Below, piece by piece: positions 28,197 through 36,059 of a stretch of 54,371 nucleotides of DNA (its first letter is position 1; each line of letters opens with the position of its first letter). The notes beneath the pieces were generated by a model. It saw nothing but the letters and a program-made list of their open reading frames with translations. It ran no database searches and had not been told where the DNA came from. Both the position numbers and the translations under genes were made by a program. The stretch is from Methanomassiliicoccales archaeon (lineage in GTDB: Archaea > Thermoplasmatota > Thermoplasmata > Methanomassiliicoccales > JACIVX01), in NCBI GenBank assembly GCA_029907465.1, contig JARYLV010000010.1, positions 1 through 54,371 on the forward strand, in the 5' to 3' direction.

Positions 28197-29072
28197 TTAG
28201 CCACCTGCTAGGTATCGTATGATCCTCTCGTAGACCTCCGGGTTCTTTGCGTCCTCGCCTCCCGCGTCGATATTAGGATTGTCGTTGACCTCGATGACCA
28301 GGTATTCCCCATCGACTTCTTTTATATCAACTCCATACAGGCCTTTCCCGATAGCAGCGGATGCTTCGATACCTGTTTCGATTAATTCTGGATCGACTTC
28401 TTTGAGGTCCATTGCCTGGATTCTCGCCCATGTCACGTGTCCATTTTCTCTATGTTGGATTTTCCAACTACTCGGGGGCATGATGTACTTGCAGACAAAG
28501 AGCACTTCTCCGTTAAGCGTCGTAACACGCCAGTCAAAGTTAGAAGGGACAAAGCGTTGGGCGACAATGGCGCTCGTTCTCCGGAAGTATCTCCTCGCAG
28601 TCTCCAGGAACTCGGATAGATTCTCTACCTTCTCGACGTAAGTTGAAAAACTGCTGAACGGTGCTTTCAACACAACAGGGCATCCAAGCTCTTCGAAAAC
28701 TCTTCTGGCCGTGTCAGGATTCAAAGTGTTTTTATCGAGGAAGCGCGTCTCTGGAACTCTCAGCCCGTTCTTCTGCAATCTAAGATACATATTGATTTTA
28801 TCGCAGCAAATGATGATCGAATCGGGATCATCGATCACCCTAAGGCCGTTCATTTCCGCTATGCGAGAGGCGACGTATGACGCGTTCATCGGGTCGGTTG
28901 TAGATCTGATGAAGAGTGCATCGAACTCAGGAATCCTGTGAATTTCCGACCTGAAAATATAGTCAAAACGATGTCCTAGGTTGAGCGCTGTGACCTTGAA
29001 ATTCGTGAGGGCGTTAAGTTCCTCTGAACGATTAATCGTATAGCGCTCAACGAAGCACGCTATATTTGCCAT
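28197..29072 (-). CDS. RimK-like ATP-grasp ligase
   Basis: A 291-residue ATP-grasp enzyme that would join a carboxylate to an amine through an acyl phosphate. After a preATP-grasp part (ALFIRSTTDPMNASYVASR, typical of RimK with an RLAN partner), it has VIDDPDSIIICCDKINMYLR, GCPVVLKAPFSSFSTYV (ATP-binding lysine and loop), SAIVAQRFVPSNFDWRVT and YLVIEVNDNPNIDAGGEDA (metal-binding E-x-N). Related bacterial proteins have the RLAN domain fused in front; here RLAN is a separate gene that overlaps this one by 13 bases. Substrates are unknown; RimK relatives add amino acids, often glutamate, to proteins or small molecules. Confidence 0.85.
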   Translation of the reverse strand: MANIACFVERYTINRSEELNALTNFKVTALNLGHRFDYIFRSEIHRIPEFDALFIRSTTDPMNASYVASRIAEMNGLRVIDDPDSIIICCDKINMYLRLQKNGLRVPETRFLDKNTLNPDTARRVFEELGCPVVLKAPFSSFSTYVEKVENLSEFLETARRYFRRTSAIVAQRFVPSNFDWRVTTLNGEVLFVCKYIMPPSSWKIQHRENGHVTWARIQAMDLKEVDPELIETGIEASAAIGKGLYGVDIKEVDGEYLVIEVNDNPNIDAGGEDAKNPEVYERIIRYLAGG

Positions 29073-29665
29073 TCGTTCGCCTTCCTGAGGAGTTTCAGCT
29101 CCTTACTCTTGAGCTGATGGAGCGGTAATGGTTCAATTGCGCTGAGCAGGACCTCGCCATCCTCGATGACCCTCACTTTACAGATTGGCAGGTGAAAGAG
29201 ATTCCAGATCTGATTAGCGATCGTTTCGAACTCGTCGGTTGTTGTAGTGCCGAGAATACATTTGAATTCCCTGATCGATGCATCCTCTCTAATTCTCTGG
29301 ACAAGTATTGGATACTTGTAATTCCTCGTCAACGATTTGCCGATAGTCTTCACGTGCCCTTCTTTGTAAACAACGCTGTGTCGTCGCATGAAAGGATTAA
29401 TAGGGTATATGATTGCAGGAGGCTCAAAGAATCCGTTCGAGATATAATATTCTGGAACTGGGATGCCGGCTCGTTTAGCCCTTTCCATGCACAATGGAAC
29501 AACATACGCATCAAGCGCTTCCTTCACCCGCGGATAAACAGGGATTTCTTGCACCTCAGCTTCGACACTCTCGTAGTGCCCTTCGCTGAGATATCGGTAG
29601 TCACCAGCAATGTTAACGAAAGCACTCTCTTTTGATTGATAATGAAGCTTGTAGCTTAAGCCCAT
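29060..29665 (-). CDS. RLAN-domain protein (RimK-like ATP-grasp N-terminal domain)
   Basis: A 201-residue protein matching the RLAN domain, normally found fused to RimK-like ATP-grasp enzymes. Family-like text includes SAFVNIAGDYRYLSEGHYESV near the N-terminus, VPLCMERAKRAGIPVPEYYI, and the C-terminal YKYPILVQRIREDASIREF and IWNLFHLPICKVRV. It is the first gene of the RLAN, ATP-grasp, GNAT cassette; its TAG stop lies 13 bases inside the ATP-grasp gene. The domain probably helps bind the substrate of the ligase, but its job is unproven. Upstream lies a 345-base gap with a possible structured element. Confidence 0.75.
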   Translation of the reverse strand: MGLSYKLHYQSKESAFVNIAGDYRYLSEGHYESVEAEVQEIPVYPRVKEALDAYVVPLCMERAKRAGIPVPEYYISNGFFEPPAIIYPINPFMRRHSVVYKEGHVKTIGKSLTRNYKYPILVQRIREDASIREFKCILGTTTTDEFETIANQIWNLFHLPICKVRVIEDGEVLLSAIEPLPLHQLKSKELKLLRKANEWQI

Positions 29666-29755
29666 GGGTAACGACCCGTTTTACGAGACTTTTTAATCTC
29701 CCTCGGGAGAAGCTTAAGAAGAAGCCCAGCTAATAAACCTTTCCGTTCTATCACC

Positions 29756-29827
29756 CAGCATTTACATTTTTTTGGTTTGTCTCGAATGCGAGTTACCAGT
29801 CAGATCACTCCGGTACGGGAAATGCTG
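29756..29827. other. 72-base multibranched inverted-repeat element
   Basis: CAGCATTT (29756-29763) and AAATGCTG (29820-29827) form a perfect 8-bp closing stem. Inside are CTCG-AATG-CGAG (29781-29792) and CCG-GTA-CGG (29810-29818). The size resembles a tRNA but there is no T-loop or anticodon arm. It sits in the 345-base gap (29666-30019) between divergent genes, which otherwise holds only promoter-like AT-rich sequence. It may be a small RNA, a decayed tRNA or chance. Confidence 0.25.
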
Positions 29828-30019
29828 AGGCTTCGGAAGGCACCTGCAGGGAATGATTATTAGGCAACATCATGGAATGATAAGAATTTCTATAATGGCG
29901 CCAATACGTCCTGCCCTTCCCAGATTAGATAGCTTATCCAGACCCTATGAGATAAAGCTAAATATGGACAATATCATTCATATAACCAGTTATCAAAATC
30001 ATTATAGAAGGTGCTCGTA

Positions 30020-30259
30020 ATGAGGAAGTTCATCACGGAGTTGAAGGGTAAAACTGTAATGACAAATGATGGGCAGATCTTGGGGATGATTGACAACTTT
30101 GTTATCGATACGACAACGGGAGAAATTCAGCATGTGCTTGTGGTGCCAGCAGAAGAGATTGAAACCCGATTATACAAGACTGACGCACAGGGCAGACTCA
30201 TCTTACCCTTCAGCGAGATGCGGGCCGTGCGCGACGTCGTCGTGATGAACATTAGCTGA
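30020..30259 (+). CDS. PRC-barrel domain protein
   Basis: A 79-residue single PRC-barrel. MRKFITELKGKTVMTNDGQ and LGMIDNFVIDTTTGEIQHVL give the expected strands, with GRLILPFSEMRAVRDVVVM as the final strand pair. ATG 30020 is chosen because AAGGTG lies 6 bases before it; the frame also has a GTG at 30011. Archaeal stand-alone PRC-barrels are small and widespread, and have been linked to RNA processing and cell division (CdpB-like), but paralogues vary. A second PRC-barrel gene is at 41135-41398. It converges on the TPR gene. Confidence 0.85.
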   Translation: MRKFITELKGKTVMTNDGQILGMIDNFVIDTTTGEIQHVLVVPAEEIETRLYKTDAQGRLILPFSEMRAVRDVVVMNIS

Positions 30260-30282
30260 GATTTTTTGCGTACTTATTGGCC

Positions 30283-32499
30283 TTATTTCTTACCTTCTTT
30301 GACAATACTCAGCACGCGGTCGCGATTCGCAATTGCATCATGAAATTTTGGGTTCTTTTCAATTGCCGCGTTATAAAGCTCAAGAGCTTTGATGAACTCT
30401 TTTTTTCTCTCCGCCACGATTCCTAGGCAGTTGAGCGCATCAGCGCTCTGCTCAATGCGCAACGCGGAGGTGAACGAGTCAGACGCGCCCTCAAGATCGT
30501 CAATTGCGAGTTGACATATCCCCTTGTTGAGATGGAAGGAGGGGCGTTTCTCAAGCAATAACGCTTCCTCAAAACACTTTAACGCTTGTGCATAATCCGC
30601 TTGGAGATAATTGACGCATCCGAGGTTGTTCCACGCATCGGCATATGCCGGGGCGAGCGATATCGCGTCTCTAAACGCCTTTGCAGATCGCTCGAAATCG
30701 CCCAGGAGACGATAACATACGCCAAGATTGTTCATCAACTCAGGTGTGATCTCCCCTTTAGCAACGATCTCTTCGATTTCCTCAACAGCCTTCCCGTAGT
30801 TTCCAGATGCTATGAGTAAAAGAATGCGCAGCTCACGCATAATCCATGTCTCATTTTTTATGAGAGAGATATCAAGCCGCTCGAGCCGGTTCATTTCAAG
30901 CAGAAGTAACAATCGCCTGGCATCGGATTCGATGGAGTCATGAAGTCCTTCCAGGATCCTCAGACACTCCTCTTTTTTCCCAAGGCGATAGGTGACTGCC
31001 TCAAGATCAAGAAGGTTGAATACGTCTCCTGGGATCTCTCTGACACTTTCCTTGATAGAGATGAGCGCTTCCTCAAACCGGCCGAGATCGAGCAGCAGTT
31101 CGCCACGCAGCCGATGCGCCTCTGGCGTCAGAGGTTCTATCTTGAGACACTTTTCGACCTCCATCAATGCCTCCTCTGGTCTTCCCATCGCCCGAAGGAT
31201 GATCGCCGCATTCAAAAATTCCCTGGCTATGCCAGTGTCTCGTTTTCTTTCTGGGGGAGCAGTCATATCTGCCGCAGCCAGTGCTTCATCACGCTCAATA
31301 ACCGCTTCAGAAAGACTTGGATTCAGAACGAGGGCAACACCAAACGACTTGGCCGCATCATCGAAAAGGCCTGCCGCCTTCTGGGCCCTCCCGAGATTTA
31401 GCCAGAGTTCTGCTTTACCGCCCTCAACTCTCACGACTTCCTGCCATGCATCGACAGCTTCGCCAACTGAACCGAATTCGGACAAAAGGGATGCGCGATT
31501 AATCAACGCCTCAAGATTCTTAGGATCGCTCTTGATCGCGAGCTCGAAGGAATGGAGCGCGTCAGTCAGTCGACCGAGAGCCTTGAGTACGAGACCACGG
31601 TTGTTGAGAGCTTGAGCATCCCCAGGGTATGATTTTAGCATTAGTTCATAAACCTTCAGCGCTTCGTCGAACATGCCGAGCTGGTAGAGTGCAGCGCCTT
31701 TGTTGAGGAGTACCGGACGCATCGCAGGTGATAACCTCAAGGCATTATCGTATGCAGCCAATTCGCCCTTGAAGTCGCTGAGCCTGCCGAGGAAGACCCC
31801 GAGCAGATACCATGAGTATGCGTCATCGGGCTTCAGCTCTATCGCTTTCCTGCAGGCCTCCACCGCTTTTTCATTCCTTCCAATTTCTGCAAGAGCGATC
31901 GCTTTCTTCTGCCAGGCCACAAAATGATCTGGTTTCAATCGGAGTGCCTCTTCTATGTGGACGAGCGCTTTCTCGTAGTTCTTCTGTCTCATCGCCTCCT
32001 CCGCGGCACCGAGCACTGCGTCAAATCTCCCTATACTCGGAAGGTATCTCGCACCCTCCTGCTCCAGTATGCGACGGTCGATTTCCTTGAGCAATTTAGA
32101 CCCAATTCCAAATTTCTTAACCAACGATAGAAAACGAGATTGATCAGCGTAAGCGATCTGGTTATCGGTTGCAAGTTGCCGCGCGTCTTCATCAAAGTCA
32201 CCTAAAACGATGAGAGCAGGGCGTCTTCCCTCAAGCTCAGCTTTTTCCTTGATCTTCCTGAGCCCTTCTGAAGAGGCATCAGCGGCACGTCTGGAGACCA
32301 TGACGAGATATTTTCCCTCCTTGCCTTCGCCTTCGACGAGCACAGTATCGTCGGAGTAGATTGCTCCAGTGACCCTGAGTTCCATTAGACCCAGCAATTC
32401 AATAACGGTGTCTCTGAATTCCTCATCACTCAGTGTCCTCAGCGCATTGGCGATTCTCGCATCAAGTCTCTCCTCGAGGATCTCTTCAATTTCTTTCAT
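30283..32499 (-). CDS. TPR-repeat protein with N-terminal Mrr-like (restriction-endonuclease-like) domain
   Basis: A 738-residue cytoplasmic protein. Residues 20-140 resemble an Mrr/PD-(D/E)xK fold: EFRDTVIELLGLMELRVTG, then DDTVLVEGEGKEGKYLVMV, where the expected catalytic (D/E)xK at the end of the strand is replaced (MVSR), so cleavage activity is doubtful. From about residue 165 to the end there are some 14 tetratricopeptide repeats, such as YEKALVHIEEALRLKPDHF and FDEALKVYELMLKSYPGDA. It overlaps the upstream zinc-ribbon gene by ATGA, so both are co-translated. It looks like a scaffold that may bind DNA or RNA through the dead nuclease head. Function unknown. Confidence 0.8.
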   Translation of the reverse strand: MKEIEEILEERLDARIANALRTLSDEEFRDTVIELLGLMELRVTGAIYSDDTVLVEGEGKEGKYLVMVSRRAADASSEGLRKIKEKAELEGRRPALIVLGDFDEDARQLATDNQIAYADQSRFLSLVKKFGIGSKLLKEIDRRILEQEGARYLPSIGRFDAVLGAAEEAMRQKNYEKALVHIEEALRLKPDHFVAWQKKAIALAEIGRNEKAVEACRKAIELKPDDAYSWYLLGVFLGRLSDFKGELAAYDNALRLSPAMRPVLLNKGAALYQLGMFDEALKVYELMLKSYPGDAQALNNRGLVLKALGRLTDALHSFELAIKSDPKNLEALINRASLLSEFGSVGEAVDAWQEVVRVEGGKAELWLNLGRAQKAAGLFDDAAKSFGVALVLNPSLSEAVIERDEALAAADMTAPPERKRDTGIAREFLNAAIILRAMGRPEEALMEVEKCLKIEPLTPEAHRLRGELLLDLGRFEEALISIKESVREIPGDVFNLLDLEAVTYRLGKKEECLRILEGLHDSIESDARRLLLLLEMNRLERLDISLIKNETWIMRELRILLLIASGNYGKAVEEIEEIVAKGEITPELMNNLGVCYRLLGDFERSAKAFRDAISLAPAYADAWNNLGCVNYLQADYAQALKCFEEALLLEKRPSFHLNKGICQLAIDDLEGASDSFTSALRIEQSADALNCLGIVAERKKEFIKALELYNAAIEKNPKFHDAIANRDRVLSIVKEGKK

Positions 32500-33302
32500 T
32501 TCAATCCGCCCAGGAGCAATCGGAGTCTGTTAACCCTCCTTCCTTGAGCATCTTTCGGCAGTTCTCCCATGACTTTGGTTGCTTCCGCATGCCTACCCAA
32601 ATCCAGAAATATGCTCGCTTTCCAGATCAGTATGTTATTCTTTTCCTCGACAAAATCCTCAGAGTCGAGGAGCTGATCGAGCCTCTTGATCGCTTCATCG
32701 CTTGATCCGATGAAATGAAGGATAACCGCCTTGTTCACCTCAGTGATCTTCTTCAGACCGGGATAAGGCGCGCCATGCCCATACCGCTTCATTGCACTTT
32801 CTGCCATCGATTTCGCAAAAGGGATCGAAGCCGACGGTTCAATCGGCAGGTTCATCACCTCTCTGGCAGTAATTGCCTCAATATTGCCCAATCTAATAGA
32901 AGCACGAGCCCATGATTCCCCAGAAAAAGTTAGGTCTGAAGTCACATCAACAATCTGGCGCAAGAAAGCCCTCCGCGGCAAACGTTCGTCACCATTCAAT
33001 CTAAGATCAATCCCAAGCATCGAGAGGTATCGATCAATGAGGATCGGCAGCTGATCTTTATTATCCGCCATCGAAAGCTCTCTAAATCTAGTGATCGTCT
33101 CAAGACCCTTGCCAAAGGCGACATCAGAATCGGAAAAGGGGCCAATCCTCATCGATACGCTACAGAGACGATTTAGCCTTACGTCAGCGGTCGGATCGAG
33201 AGATGATGGTAGAAGCGCGAAGGGGTCTTTCAGTCGCTCAAAACATGCCTTGCACAGTAGTACATTTTCGGCCGTTTTTTCACCGCAGCTGATACACCCC
33301 AA
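32496..33302 (-). CDS. Zinc-ribbon protein with TPR-like C-terminus
   Basis: A 268-residue protein. The N-terminus MGCISCGEKTAENVLLCKAC contains CxxC-x11-CxxC, a zinc ribbon. The middle part is helical without known motifs, and residues 185-268 resemble degenerate TPR units (VILHFIGSSDEAIKRLDQLL, KASIFLDLGRHAEATKVM). Its stop codon overlaps the start of the TPR/Mrr-like gene by ATGA, which suggests that the two proteins work together. Not recognised as a named family. Confidence 0.7.
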   Translation of the reverse strand: MGCISCGEKTAENVLLCKACFERLKDPFALLPSSLDPTADVRLNRLCSVSMRIGPFSDSDVAFGKGLETITRFRELSMADNKDQLPILIDRYLSMLGIDLRLNGDERLPRRAFLRQIVDVTSDLTFSGESWARASIRLGNIEAITAREVMNLPIEPSASIPFAKSMAESAMKRYGHGAPYPGLKKITEVNKAVILHFIGSSDEAIKRLDQLLDSEDFVEEKNNILIWKASIFLDLGRHAEATKVMGELPKDAQGRRVNRLRLLLGGLK

Positions 33303-33365
33303 TAAAACACCAAATTATGCATCATCACTGTGAAATAAAAATATTGGTTTTTGAACTACAAACGA

Positions 33366-34970
33366 TCAAAGTCGTTTCGCCATATACACGCCATCCCGCA
33401 CATATCCCATGGAGGAATAGTATCGCCTCGCACCGACGCCACTTGTGACCTTTATCTCCCTGCAACCTCTTTCGCGCGCGATCCGCTCCGCCTCAGCGAT
33501 CAGCTGTCTGCCGAACCCCCGGTGTTGCCATGATTCTCCACTCTGACCGATTGGCAACATCTGGCCAAAGACCTTTAACTCTCTTAAATGCGCGGTGTCA
33601 TTCAAAGGCGAATCATTGATCCTTAACCTTGCATAGCCAACAAGTGCGTTTTGATCTGGTAACTCATAGGAAATGAAATACTCGTCACCGTCGGAGGCCC
33701 GGTATTTGATGATCTTGAGTTCAGCATTTAATTGTTCGTTGAGGTCGACGCCGAGTAACCCCACTTCTCTGCACCTAATGCACTGACAGCTCGCTCCGTC
33801 CTCCTTCATTTTTTCTCTGACGAGCTCCCTCAGGTGTCCCTTGTCGACCCCTGCCTCAATCAACGGCACAGGTATATCCCTTTGAATCCTCTGGATACGG
33901 ACATACGGAGGCACAATTTTTTTCATCTCGGCGATGACTTCCACGGCTTCTTCAGTCGAATAAGGCCTGTATTTCCCGCCCTTCCAGAGATCATAGAGTG
34001 GCGTCCCTTTAACTACAAGCGTCGGGTAGATCTTCAACATGTCTGGCCTGAATCTTTCATCTTCGAACATCTTCGAAAAACTCGCGAGGTCTTTTTCTCT
34101 CGATGAGCCGGGTAGGCCAGGCATAATATGGTAGCAGACTTTTAGCCCCAATTCCTTTGCGATGCGCGTCGCCTTGACGACCTCCGACACGCCGTGCCCC
34201 CGTTTCACCACGCTTAGTATCTCGTCGTCAAGTATTTGCACGCCAAACTCAACTCTCGTGGCGCCCAGATACATCGAGAACTCTGCTTTCTCTCGATCGA
34301 ACGAATCGGGCCTTGTCTCGACGGTCATTCCGATACATCGGTGATCGGCCGTTTCATTGATCTCGTGCGCCTCTTCGAGCGACTCGCTGCTTTTTGAATT
34401 CAGGGCATCAAAGCATCCCTTCACAAATGATAGCTGGTATTCCCTTGGACGTGTTGTAAATGTCCCACCCATGATGATCAGATCTATCTTGTCGGTAGGG
34501 TGGCCGATGGCCTCGAGCTGTGCGATCCTGCTCCTCACCTGTCGAAATGCATCATACTCATTGGCCGAGGCCCTTCTCGCCGCTGGTTCCTTTCCAGTGT
34601 AGGATTGCGGGGATCCGTATTCAACCCCGCCAGGGCAATAGATACATTTACCATGCGGACACGGCGCAGGCGAAGTCATTACAGCGATGACCGCCACCCC
34701 GCTCAGAGTTCTCGTGGGCTTCCTTCGCAATAACCTTAAGACGAGTGGATACTCCTCCTCATCTGCAACTGCTAAAGTCTCTGAGTTAGGCGGTATTTCG
34801 CTGAGGTTGAACTGTTTTGCCAGTGTAATCTTCGCGGTCTGGAGACTCTTCCTATCTTTTATCGCTCCTCCGACGATCTGCCTGATCAAGGCTTCATGGT
34901 AACTCCAACGATTCCGATCAACCTGGTTTGTTTTGGAGTGTTCCCGATCAATGGAAAAGTGGTTCATCAT
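33366..34970 (-). CDS. elp3: Elp3-family tRNA uridine(34) acetyltransferase (radical SAM plus GNAT)
   Basis: A 534-residue protein that modifies the wobble uridine of tRNA with a carboxymethyl group. The radical SAM domain has CPHGKCIYC (C104, C109, C112 bind the 4Fe-4S cluster) with PGGVEYGSPQSYTGKEPAA, then GGTFTTRPREYQ and VETRPDSFDREKA. CQCIRCREVG (about residues 388-397) adds the family zinc site. The C-terminal GNAT domain has SGESWQHRGFGRQLIAEAE with the acetyl-CoA loop and GVGARRYYSSMGY. Archaeal Elp3 works alone. It is third in a run after a winged-helix and an Sm-like gene, 10 bases downstream of the latter. Confidence 0.95.
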   Translation of the reverse strand: MMNHFSIDREHSKTNQVDRNRWSYHEALIRQIVGGAIKDRKSLQTAKITLAKQFNLSEIPPNSETLAVADEEEYPLVLRLLRRKPTRTLSGVAVIAVMTSPAPCPHGKCIYCPGGVEYGSPQSYTGKEPAARRASANEYDAFRQVRSRIAQLEAIGHPTDKIDLIIMGGTFTTRPREYQLSFVKGCFDALNSKSSESLEEAHEINETADHRCIGMTVETRPDSFDREKAEFSMYLGATRVEFGVQILDDEILSVVKRGHGVSEVVKATRIAKELGLKVCYHIMPGLPGSSREKDLASFSKMFEDERFRPDMLKIYPTLVVKGTPLYDLWKGGKYRPYSTEEAVEVIAEMKKIVPPYVRIQRIQRDIPVPLIEAGVDKGHLRELVREKMKEDGASCQCIRCREVGLLGVDLNEQLNAELKIIKYRASDGDEYFISYELPDQNALVGYARLRINDSPLNDTAHLRELKVFGQMLPIGQSGESWQHRGFGRQLIAEAERIARERGCREIKVTSGVGARRYYSSMGYVRDGVYMAKRL

Positions 34971-34980
34971 TTGATCGCAT

Positions 34981-35265
34981 TTACCTGAAATAAACTTCTC
35001 TCTCCTCGCTTTCCTTTTTCTCCTCTTCTTTTTTCAAATGCAACAGATCGATCGAAAGAACGGCGATGCATGGGATCAATCTGATTCTCCCCGCTTCTTC
35101 TCCATGGGAGTCGTCTAGTTCAATACTGATAGCCGTATCATGTCCGAAAGCAACGTACCCCTTGAACTCACCAGTTGTCAATAATGGCTGCCCCTCGCCA
35201 CCTTTGCTGATCACCCTGCACTTCGAGCCCTTTGTGAGATTTGGTTCGAGATCTTTGCCAGTCAT
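34981..35265 (-). CDS. Small beta-rich protein, possibly Sm/SH3-like
   Basis: A 94-residue protein starting MTGKDLEPNLTKGSKCRVIS. The core (LLTTGEFKGYVAFGHDTAIS, IRLIPCIAVLSIDLLHL) predicts a five-strand barrel of Sm or SH3 type, followed by a charged tail of alternating K and E. GAGGAGG lies about 9 bases before the ATG, which immediately follows the stop of the winged-helix gene. It is tightly placed between that regulator and elp3, so a role in RNA binding or in control of tRNA modification is possible but inferred. No named family is recognised with certainty. Confidence 0.6.
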   Translation of the reverse strand: MTGKDLEPNLTKGSKCRVISKGGEGQPLLTTGEFKGYVAFGHDTAISIELDDSHGEEAGRIRLIPCIAVLSIDLLHLKKEEEKKESEEREVYFR

Positions 35266-35718
35266 CTACCTTGCCTCCTCGATTAATTTTTGGAGATGAT
35301 CAACCGTTTTGCGGTAATTATCCATCGCCATCTGCACATTTGCTTCGGTGAAGCTCCATGCCTTGCGGAGATCACCGTATCGAATGCGGTATCCCTTCTT
35401 TGTTTGCCCATCGCGCATAGTCTCCACTTCTTCGATCAAATCCATCGATTTCAGTTTGTTGAGATGTCTGTAAACTGTTGGCTTCGTTGTTTTGAGATAG
35501 ATTGCCAACTCTTCGACAAGCCAGACACGTTTCATATTTTTTATGAAGCACTCTACGAAGAGCTTGTAGGGAATCCCCTCTGTCGAATTTCCCCTCTTCT
35601 TTTTCGGATCAAAATTCATTGGCAGGTATCCTATCTGCTTGAGGAACTCAGTAGCGACTTCCTCGACGTCATTAATTGGTGTCAGGGGTGTGTTGCTTAC
35701 CACGTTGAGCTGGAACAT
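35266..35718 (-). CDS. Winged-helix transcriptional regulator
   Basis: A 150-residue protein. The winged-helix domain is at about residues 60-115: VWLVEELAIYLKTTKPTVYR is the helix-turn-helix with recognition helix KPTVYRHLNKLKSMDLIEE and the wing follows (ETMRDGQTKKGYRIRYG). A C-terminal helix (MAMDNYRKTVDHLQKLIEEA) probably makes a dimer. It resembles ArsR/MarR-like archaeal regulators. It is the first gene of the regulator, Sm-like, elp3 run and ends in TAG one base before the next start. Target unknown; autoregulation is likely for such a position. Confidence 0.75.
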   Translation of the reverse strand: MFQLNVVSNTPLTPINDVEEVATEFLKQIGYLPMNFDPKKKRGNSTEGIPYKLFVECFIKNMKRVWLVEELAIYLKTTKPTVYRHLNKLKSMDLIEEVETMRDGQTKKGYRIRYGDLRKAWSFTEANVQMAMDNYRKTVDHLQKLIEEAR

Positions 35719-36059
35719 AATATCGGATAACTCGAGATTATTAAAGCTTATTAATTTTTTTCTTTCGCTATTGCAATTCTTTTTTCACGATATACCGAAA
35801 TAATCGCAAAAACCTCTCATGATGAATGAAATTGGATGAATTGAAAATCAATATCGAACTCTGATATCTATCAAGAAAAAGCATTAGCTGTGTCATTCAA
35901 GAGTCGCACCTTGCTTAAAAAATCCAATACCTCTAGGGATCAGTCTATCAAATACCATTGTGTGGAATTGAGGAGAAAAAATGTACAAGTAGGACAAATT
36001 TTTTCCTTCTAGGGAGAAACCATTTATAGACCAGTTAAACTATAGAAATCGGTGACCTC
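35719..36059. promoter_or_regulatory. Divergent intergenic region with the promoter of the ABC transporter operon
   Basis: About 340 AT-rich bases. On the right, TTTATA (36023-36028) lies about 35 bases before the ATG at 36060, and GGTGA (36051-36055) is a ribosome site 4 bases before it, giving a very short 5' leader. On the left, AT-rich runs near 35740-35765 probably contain the promoter of the winged-helix gene. No riboswitch-like structure was seen. Confidence 0.5.
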
